DNA of 64,000 nucleotides from Sphingomonadaceae bacterium. GTDB taxonomy: Bacteria > Pseudomonadota > Alphaproteobacteria > Sphingomonadales > Sphingomonadaceae. Positions 58,744 to 64,000 of the stretch are shown here, piece after piece. Made by a program: the position numbers and the translations under genes. Numbering within the stretch: position 1 is the first letter of the stretch; each line of letters begins with the position of its first letter. Location: assembly GCA_027533105.1 (NCBI GenBank), contig JAPZTW010000001.1:231365-295364 (forward strand), read 5' to 3'. A model generated the notes under the pieces. It did not search any database, had not been told where the DNA came from, and was given only the letters and a program-made list of their open reading frames with translations.

Positions 58744-60177
58744 TCAGGCCTGGTGGATCGCCTTGGTGACGAGGTAGCTTTCCATCCCCTCGATCCCGCC
58801 TTCGCTACCAAAGCCCGAATCCTTGACCCCGCCAAACGGCGAATCCGGGACCGAGATGGCGAAGGTGTTGATCCCCACCATCCCGCTTTCCAGCGCATCG
58901 CCCAGCAGGTTGGCGCGGCGCATCTGCTCGGTAAAGGCAAAGGCCGCCAGGCCATAGGGCAGGCGGTTGGCCTTGGCGATGGCATCGTCAAGGTCAGTGA
59001 AAGGGGCCGCGACGGCGACCGGGCCGAAGGGCTCGTTGCTCATGATATCGGCGCTGTCCGGCACATCGGCGAGCAGGGTCGGCTGGAAGAAGAACCCGGC
59101 ATTGCCGCGGCTGCCGCCCGCCATCACCCGCGCACCCTTGGCCCGGGCATCCTCGACCAGCGCCTCGATCGCGGCGGGACGGCGGACATTGGCCAGCGGC
59201 CCCATCTGGGTCTCGCCATCCAGCCCGTGGCCGGTCTGGACCTTGCCGGCGCGCGCGGCAAAACCTTCGACGAAGCGGTCATAGATCCCCTGCTGGACAT
59301 AGAACCGGGTGGGCGAAACGCAGACCTGCCCGGCATTGCGGAACTTCTGCGGCACGACCATGTCGAGCGTCTTTTCGAGGTCGCAATCGTCGAACACCAG
59401 CACCGGGGCATGGCCACCCAGTTCCATCGTCACGCGCTTCAAGCCGTCGGCCGCCAGCCGCATCAGGTGCTTGCCGACCGGGACCGAGCCGGTGAAGCTG
59501 ACCTTGCGGGTCACCGGCGAGGCCAGCAGGTGGCGGCTGACCGCATCGGGCACACCGTGAACCAGCTGGACCACGTCGGCCGGCAGGCCCGCATCCAGCA
59601 GGCAGCGCACCAGCGCGCCAGTGCAGCCGGGGGTTTCCTCCGGCGGCTTGGCAATCACCGAACAGCCTGTCGCCAGCGCCGGGCCCAGCTTCTTGGCCAA
59701 CAGGTAGATCGGGAAATTCCACGGACTGAACGCCGCGACCGGGCCAACCGGTTGCTTCGTCACCAGCGCCCGCTGGCCGGTGGGGCGCACCAGCACCCGG
59801 CCATAGATCCGGGTGGCTTCGGCCGCGCACCAATCGAACAGCCCCGCGCTGGACATCACTTCGCCGCGCGCCTCGGCCAGCGGCTTGCCCTGTTCCATGG
59901 TCAGTAGTCGGGCGATACCATCGGCCCGTTCGCGCAGCAGCGCGGCGGCCTTGGTCAGCACGGCCGCGCGCTGCTCGGCGGGGGTGTTCTTCCACAGGGC
60001 AAAGCCACGCTCGGTGGCGGCCAGCGCCTCGTCAAGGTCGGCCGGACTGGCCAGCGGCACTTCGGCAATGGTCTCGCCGCGGGCCGGATCGACGACCGGG
60101 AACAGGTCGCGCCCCTCCCCGATTTTCCAGCTGCCATTGATGAACAGCGCCAGGTCGGCGTCGTAAGTCTGGGTCAT
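58744..60177 (-). CDS. NAD(P)-dependent aldehyde dehydrogenase (GabD-like)
   Basis: The 477-residue enzyme has the full aldehyde dehydrogenase core: SPWNFPIYLLAKKLGPALATGCSVI, SFTGSVPVGKHLM, MELGGHAPVLVFDDCD with the catalytic Glu, and FRNAGQVCVSPTRFYV with the nucleophile Cys. Similarity is to succinate-semialdehyde dehydrogenases, but the substrate is unknown. The ribosome binding site GAGG lies 6 bases before the ATG and is part of a hairpin (60181-60206) that begins at the merR stop codon, so translation is probably coupled to merR. Confidence 0.92.
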   Translation of the reverse strand: MTQTYDADLALFINGSWKIGEGRDLFPVVDPARGETIAEVPLASPADLDEALAATERGFALWKNTPAEQRAAVLTKAAALLRERADGIARLLTMEQGKPLAEARGEVMSSAGLFDWCAAEATRIYGRVLVRPTGQRALVTKQPVGPVAAFSPWNFPIYLLAKKLGPALATGCSVIAKPPEETPGCTGALVRCLLDAGLPADVVQLVHGVPDAVSRHLLASPVTRKVSFTGSVPVGKHLMRLAADGLKRVTMELGGHAPVLVFDDCDLEKTLDMVVPQKFRNAGQVCVSPTRFYVQQGIYDRFVEGFAARAGKVQTGHGLDGETQMGPLANVRRPAAIEALVEDARAKGARVMAGGSRGNAGFFFQPTLLADVPDSADIMSNEPFGPVAVAAPFTDLDDAIAKANRLPYGLAAFAFTEQMRRANLLGDALESGMVGINTFAISVPDSPFGGVKDSGFGSEGGIEGMESYLVTKAIHQA

Positions 60178-60180
60178 GAT

Positions 60181-60206
60181 AATCCTCGCTCTCTGGGGCG
60201 AGGATT
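60181..60206 (-). promoter_or_regulatory. Hairpin hiding the aldehyde dehydrogenase ribosome binding site
   Basis: AATCCTCGC (60206-60198 on the minus strand) pairs perfectly with GCGAGGATT (60189-60181) around an 8-base loop. The first arm starts in the TAA stop of merR. The second arm contains GAGG, the ribosome binding site of the next gene. A ribosome stopping at TAA would open it. Confidence 0.6.
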
Positions 60207-60654
60207 AGCTGTCGTGCAGCGCCTTGACCAGCGTGGTGCGCAGCGCAATCAACCGCGCGCGCAGGGCAAAGGCATTGGTCGGAACCGGAGCCGGCTCGGA
60301 CTCCGACCGTACTGGCGAGGGTTGCGGCTCGGCCACCTGCGGGGTCTTTACCGACCGCGCCGCCTTGCCCCCGGCCAGTGCCTGACGCGCGCCGCGCAGG
60401 GTATAGCCCTCGCGATGAACCAGCCGGTCAATTGCCTCAACCAGGGCAACGTCTTCCGGCCGGTAGTATCGACGCCCGCCGCTGCGCTTGAGCGGCTTCA
60501 ACATGGGGAACTGTTCTTCCCAATAGCGCAGGACATGCTGACGGATGCCCAGCGCCTTGGCCACTTCCCCGATTGTGCGCAGCGCACCCTCTTCCTTCCC
60601 GTCGGCAAAGCCGGCGTGGCGCGAATCGGCCGAGAAGAGGTCAGGCCCGGTCAC
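60205..60654 (-). CDS. MerR family transcriptional regulator
   Basis: The 149-residue protein has an N-terminal MerR winged helix (about 24-90, [48 protein letters not shown]) and a short, low-complexity C-terminus without metal Cys, so it is of the CarA/HiNmlR-like or RacA-like type. It starts at GTG overlapping the ihfA stop (GTGA) and ends 27 bases before the aldehyde dehydrogenase gene. plsX-fabH-ihfA-merR is a conserved order in alphaproteobacteria; the target is unknown. Confidence 0.92.
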   Translation of the reverse strand: MTGPDLFSADSRHAGFADGKEEGALRTIGEVAKALGIRQHVLRYWEEQFPMLKPLKRSGGRRYYRPEDVALVEAIDRLVHREGYTLRGARQALAGGKAARSVKTPQVAEPQPSPVRSESEPAPVPTNAFALRARLIALRTTLVKALHDS

Positions 60655-60947
60655 CCTTTGGCGATCCGGTCCTTAAGCATCTGGCTGGCCCGGAATGTCA
60701 GGACCCGGCGCGGCGTGATCGGCACTTCCACCCCGGTCTTCGGGTTGCGGCCAATGCGCTGCGTCTTGTCCCGCAGCAGGAAGGTCCCAAACCCGGAAAT
60801 CTTCACATTCTCGCCACTTTCCAGTGCGTTACCCATGTGATCGAGAATGGCTTCCACCATCCCTAGCGAGTCCGCACGGGACAATCCAACCTTGCGATTG
60901 ATCGCTTCGGCCAGATCGGCCCTCGTCAAAGTTTGCATCGAGCGCAT
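60651..60947 (-). CDS. ihfA: Integration host factor subunit alpha
   Basis: The 98-residue DNA-bending protein pairs with IhfB. It shows [33 protein letters not shown] and [44 protein letters not shown] with the DNA-intercalating NPKTG turn. The ATG at 60947 has GGAAGG upstream and gives the usual length; longer starts are unlikely. It overlaps merR. Confidence 0.96.
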   Translation of the reverse strand: MRSMQTLTRADLAEAINRKVGLSRADSLGMVEAILDHMGNALESGENVKISGFGTFLLRDKTQRIGRNPKTGVEVPITPRRVLTFRASQMLKDRIAKG

Positions 60948-61058
60948 TTTTGCCACCTTCCTCGAAACATAGCTATTTCGACCCCGCGTAAACGATAGCC
61001 GTTTACCGGAAGAATGCAACGAAGCCCTTGAAAGTGGTTGATTTGGGATGAAGCGGGG

Positions 61059-62027
61059 TCAGACCCGCAGCAGGCTGGCGCCCCAGGTGAAGCCGCCACC
61101 CATCGCTTCCAGCATCACCAGCTGGCCCGGCTGGATCCGCCCGTCGCGGATCGCGGCGTCCAGCGCCAGCGGCACCGAGGCGGCCGAGGTGTTGGCGTGG
61201 CGATCGACCGTGACCACCACCTTTTCCGGCGGCAGGCCAAGCTTCTTGGCAGTCGCATCGAGAATGCGCTGATTGGCCTGGTGCGGCACCACCCAGTCGA
61301 GCTGGTCCGGGGTATGACCGGTTTCCGCCAGCACTTCGCCCAGGACCTGGGCCAGGTTGACCACGGCATGGCGGAACACTTCGCGCCCCTTCATGCGGAT
61401 ATGGCCAACCGTGCCGGTGGTGGAAGGTCCGCCATCGACATAGAGCAGTTCGTTATGCGCGCCGTCGGCATGGAGCCGGCTGGCGAGAATGCCCGGCCCG
61501 TCTTCTGCCACGTCGCGCGCTTCCAGCACCACGGCCCCGGCCCCATCGCCGAACAGCACGCAAGTGGTGCGATCCTCCCAGTCGAGGATCCGGCTCATCG
61601 TTTCGGCACCGATCACCAGCGCGCGCTTGGCAGCGCCGGTCCGCAGCATCGAATCGGCGACGCCCAGCGCGTAAAGGAAGCCGGAACAGACCGCGCCGAC
61701 ATCGAAGGCGATCCCGCCGTGGCAGCCAAGCTGGTCCTGGACGATCGTCGCGCTGGCCGGAAAGGTCTGATCGGGCGTGCAGGTGGCCAGCACGATCAGG
61801 CCGATATCCTGCGGTTCCAGCCCGGCCGCGGCCAGCGCGGCGCGCGCGGCGGCAGTGGCAAGGCTGGAAGTCGTCTCCCCCGCACCGGCCAGATGCCGCG
61901 ACCGGATGCCGGTCCGCTCAACGATCCATTCGTCGCTGGTGTCGACCCGCTCGGCCAGCTCGGCATTTGAAACTGCGCGTTCCGGCAGGGCCGAACCCGT
62001 ACCGACCAGAACCGAGCGAAGTGTCAT
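61059..62027 (-). CDS. fabH: 3-oxoacyl-ACP synthase III
   Basis: The 322-residue enzyme starts fatty acid chains by joining acetyl-CoA and malonyl-ACP. The catalytic triad is Cys in [15 protein letters not shown], His in [16 protein letters not shown] and Asn near [28 protein letters not shown] ends the protein. It overlaps plsX (62024-62027). Confidence 0.97.
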   Translation of the reverse strand: MTLRSVLVGTGSALPERAVSNAELAERVDTSDEWIVERTGIRSRHLAGAGETTSSLATAAARAALAAAGLEPQDIGLIVLATCTPDQTFPASATIVQDQLGCHGGIAFDVGAVCSGFLYALGVADSMLRTGAAKRALVIGAETMSRILDWEDRTTCVLFGDGAGAVVLEARDVAEDGPGILASRLHADGAHNELLYVDGGPSTTGTVGHIRMKGREVFRHAVVNLAQVLGEVLAETGHTPDQLDWVVPHQANQRILDATAKKLGLPPEKVVVTVDRHANTSAASVPLALDAAIRDGRIQPGQLVMLEAMGGGFTWGASLLRV

Positions 62028-63076
62028 TGCGCCGTCTTGCCCTTGTTGCGGATCGATTCGGCCCCGAACTGTTCGAGTTCGGCGGCGATCCGGCTGGTCA
62101 GGTTTTCCTCGAGCAGCCGCGCGGTCACCGCCACGGCATTGGCCACGCCCAGCGCCGAGGCCGAACCGTGGCTCTTCACGACAATGCCGTTGAGCCCCAG
62201 GAACACCGCGCCATTGTGGTTGTTGGGATCGAGATGATGCTTGAGCAGCTCGGTGGCCGGGCGCGAGATCAGGAAGCCGACCTTCGAGCGCAGCGACGAG
62301 GCGAAGGAGCGGCGCAGCAGATCGGCCACGAAGCGGGCCGTGCCTTCGATCGCCTTCAGGGCAATATTGCCGGAGAAGCCATCGGTCACCACCACGTCGA
62401 CATCGCCGCGGTTGATCTTGTCGGCCTCGATAAAGCCATCGAAGCGCAACGACAGTTCGGTGTGCGAATTGAGCTGGGCCGCGGCATCGCGCAGCGCCTC
62501 GGTGCCCTTGGTTTCCTCGCTACCGATATTGAGCAGACGGACGCGCGGATGATCGCGGCCGGTGATGATCCGCGAATAGGCCGCGCCCATGATCGCGAAC
62601 TGCACCAGGTTGCGGGCATCGCAATCGGTATTGGCGCCCAAGTCGAGCATGACCACGTCATTCTCGCCCAGGGTCGGCATCAGCGCGGACAGCGCCGGGC
62701 GATCGATCCCGGGCATGGTCCGCAGCGCCAGCTTGGCCATGGCCATCAGCGCGCCGGTATTGCCCGCGCTGACCGCGGCACCGGCGGCACCGGTCTTCAC
62801 CGCGTTGATCGCAAGGCCCATCGAGGTGGTCTTGGCCCGGCGCAGCGCCTGGGTGGGCTTTTCATCGCCCGCCACCACATCTTCGCAATGCAGGATCTCG
62901 GAGGCCGCGCGCAGGTTCGGGTGGTGCTCCAGCGCGTCCTTGATCCGCGCCTCGTCACCGACCAGCAGGAACTTGAAGCGGTCGTGGCGGCGACGCGCCA
63001 GCGCCGCCCCTTCGACCATCACGCGCACGCCTTCATCACCGCCCATCGCATCGATGGCGATACGCGGCAGGCTCAT
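62024..63076 (-). CDS. plsX: Phosphate acyltransferase PlsX
   Basis: The 350-residue enzyme makes acyl-phosphate from acyl-ACP for phospholipid synthesis. It has [19 protein letters not shown] at the start, [29 protein letters not shown] and [22 protein letters not shown]. It follows rpmF by 24 bases and overlaps fabH, the standard fatty acid gene order. Confidence 0.97.
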   Translation of the reverse strand: MSLPRIAIDAMGGDEGVRVMVEGAALARRRHDRFKFLLVGDEARIKDALEHHPNLRAASEILHCEDVVAGDEKPTQALRRAKTTSMGLAINAVKTGAAGAAVSAGNTGALMAMAKLALRTMPGIDRPALSALMPTLGENDVVMLDLGANTDCDARNLVQFAIMGAAYSRIITGRDHPRVRLLNIGSEETKGTEALRDAAAQLNSHTELSLRFDGFIEADKINRGDVDVVVTDGFSGNIALKAIEGTARFVADLLRRSFASSLRSKVGFLISRPATELLKHHLDPNNHNGAVFLGLNGIVVKSHGSASALGVANAVAVTARLLEENLTSRIAAELEQFGAESIRNKGKTAQ

Positions 63077-63100
63077 CGCAGTTCCCCCAGTTGGATGGGC

Positions 63101-63280
63101 TTAGAGCCCGACGGCGATGACTTCGCGGCCGTTGTAGTGCCCGCAAGCCGGGCAGATGTTGTGCGGGCGCTTCAGTTCACCGCAGTTCGAGCATTCGTGG
63201 AATGCTTCGACCTTCAGCGCATCATGGCTGCGGCGCATGCCCCGGCGGGACGGGGTCGTTTTTCTCTTGGGGACAGCCAT
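63101..63280 (-). CDS. rpmF: 50S ribosomal protein L32
   Basis: The 59-residue protein reads [20 protein letters not shown] at the start, then [32 protein letters not shown]. The four zinc Cys (30, 33, 43 and 46) are all present. The ATG at 63280 and TAA at 63101 give a normal L32 length. It lies upstream of plsX, as in most bacteria. Confidence 0.97.
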   Translation of the reverse strand: MAVPKRKTTPSRRGMRRSHDALKVEAFHECSNCGELKRPHNICPACGHYNGREVIAVGL

Positions 63281-63431
63281 TTCGGCACCTGTTCCTGAAT
63301 ATCGTCTGGTCGTCTAGGGTTGCCGCGCTGGATCCGAGGGACTGGCGGCTGCGAAGGCGCGCCTATAGCGAATTTGGCGCGCGTTGCAAGCGCCGTCCTG
63401 ACCATTGAGCGAACCAACAGGGGAGAGGACA

Positions 63432-63824
63432 ATGTTGCTACCCACTACGCTTTCACTCGCTGCTGCTGCGGCGATCATCAATCTGTGGCTTTCGATCCGC
63501 TGCGGCCAGGTCCGCGGCAAGGCCGGGATCAGCATCGGCACCGGCGGGAACGAGCTGCTGGAGCGCCGGATGCGCGCCCAGCTGAACTTCGTCGAGAACA
63601 CCCCCTGGGTGCTGCTGCTCATCGCCGGGATCGAACTGGCCGGCAAGGGCGGGCAATGGCTCGCGATCGTCGGCGCGGTCTACATGCTGGGCCGCGTTGC
63701 CCACGGCATCGGCATGGATGGGGCCAGCTTTGCCAAGGGCCGGATGATCGGCACCCTGATCACCATGCTGGCCCAGCTGGGCCTGGCAATTGTCGCCGTG
63801 CTGGTCGTGCTCGGCCACATGTAA
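63432..63824 (+). CDS. MAPEG family membrane protein
   Basis: The 130-residue protein has four hydrophobic segments and the MAPEG pattern MRAQLNFVENTPWVLLLIAGIELAG, with the Asn-Glu pair (FVENTP) of the glutathione-binding site, then YMLGRVAHGIGMDG. Members are glutathione transferase or leukotriene-synthase-like proteins. Ribosome binding site GGGGAGAGGA precedes the ATG. A strong hairpin follows. Confidence 0.9.
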   Translation: MLLPTTLSLAAAAAIINLWLSIRCGQVRGKAGISIGTGGNELLERRMRAQLNFVENTPWVLLLIAGIELAGKGGQWLAIVGAVYMLGRVAHGIGMDGASFAKGRMIGTLITMLAQLGLAIVAVLVVLGHM

Positions 63825-63833
63825 GCCTTCAGC

Positions 63834-63858
63834 CGCCCCGGCCCGGCCGGGGCGGCAG
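63834..63858 (+). terminator. Terminator hairpin after the MAPEG gene
   Basis: GCCGCCCCGGC (63834-63844) pairs perfectly with GCCGGGGCGGC (63848-63858) around CCG. The insertion sequence begins right behind it. Confidence 0.65.
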
Positions 63859-63861
63859 GCT

Positions 63862-64000
63862 AGGTTCTGTACTCATTAAGCTTGCAGATTGATCGCGAGA
63901 TTGATTCAAGGTTTTCGAAGGGAGCCTTGGGATGGCGCGATACGATTTGAGCGAGGAGGAGTGGCGTCTGATCGCGCCGCTGTTGCCGAACAAGCCACGC
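63862..64000 (+). mobile_element. Left end of an IS5-family insertion sequence (partial)
   Basis: From about 63862 the base composition becomes AT-richer than the neighbouring genes (GGTTCTGTACTCATTAAGCT, then AGATTGATTCAAGG), and a transposase frame starts at 63932. The terminal repeat is probably near GGTTCTGTACTCATTAA, but its partner lies outside the window. Confidence 0.6.
63932..64000 (+). CDS. IS5-family transposase, N-terminal fragment (partial)
   Basis: The 23 residues visible (MARYDLSEEEWRLIAPLLPN then KPR) are the typical start of orfA of the IS5 family, IS427-like group. The gene runs off the window. In this group orfA and orfB are usually joined by a programmed frameshift; that cannot be checked here. 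Confidence 0.8.
   Translation, partial: MARYDLSEEEWRLIAPLLPNKPR

Overview
The window is a stretch of GC-rich bacterial chromosome, densely coded on both strands with short gaps. No intergenic gap exceeds about 255 bases, and I see no rRNA, tRNA or CRISPR array. Gene content and order point to an alphaproteobacterium of the Sphingomonadales (Novosphingobium, Sphingobium or Erythrobacter-like). The pointers are the runs dnaG-rpoD, coaD-cyclophilin-queA and rpmF-plsX-fabH-ihfA-merR, a DUF4170 protein, a Coq4-family protein, and a RibB with a decayed GTP-cyclohydrolase half. This is inference from families and gene order, not a database match.

Layout. 1-6.2 kb: end of an ABC exporter (permease tail, HlyD adaptor), then a tight unit of DUF3604 lipoprotein, PpiC-like foldase, HupE/UreJ-like membrane protein and acyltransferase. 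6.2-9.75 kb: enoyl-CoA hydratase, an HTH-RibB-RibX fusion, ribH and an aldo/keto reductase. 9.9-13.2 kb (minus): a four-gene operon of unknown pathway (phosphotransferase, CrtC/lipocalin-like protein, split DUF1214/DUF1254 pair). 13.4-17.7 kb: a secreted Hcp-like protein, enolase, a run of small YqjD/YqjE-like membrane proteins and DUF4170. 17.8-23.4 kb: greA, carB, carA, yqeY. 23.7-31.3 kb: dnaG-rpoD, then a ZTP-riboswitch-controlled rpiB-glyA-nrdR-trmJ unit. 31.5-41.1 kb: rpsD, class II aldolase, tgt, then outer-membrane protein, globin-like protein, carotenoid oxygenase and TetR, then queA, cyclophilin, coaD, polyprenyl synthase, xseB. 41.2-48.4 kb: two small membrane proteins, purL, DUF3052, Coq4-like, MsrQ-like, serB, miaA. 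48.4-56.7 kb: ilvB-ilvN-ilvC, an epoxide hydrolase/thioesterase/serine hydrolase operon, and leuA with a leucine-rich leader peptide. 56.8-60.2 kb: SDR, amidohydrolase, aldehyde dehydrogenase. 60.2-63.3 kb (minus): merR, ihfA, fabH, plsX, rpmF. 63.4-64 kb: a MAPEG protein and the left end of an IS5-family insertion sequence cut by the window edge.

Much of the window is housekeeping: one-carbon, purine, pyrimidine, branched-chain amino acid, riboflavin and fatty acid synthesis, tRNA modification, replication and transcription. The strongest signals beyond gene names are regulatory. They are a ZTP riboswitch before rpiB-glyA, a leader peptide with five Leu codons before leuA, a switchable hairpin before ilvB, and a palindrome before a RibB that carries its own HTH domain. 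To these add an almost identical TetR-type operator at two catabolic-looking promoters 44 kb apart, a hairpin that hides the aldehyde dehydrogenase ribosome binding site at the merR stop codon, and four copies of a REP-like intergenic palindrome.

The best candidates for undescribed biology are the HTH-RibBX fusion with its putative own operator, the phosphotransferase/CrtC-like/DUF1214/DUF1254 operon sharing an operator with the SDR/amidohydrolase pair, and the DUF3604-foldase-HupE envelope unit. Novelty of each could not be tested here.
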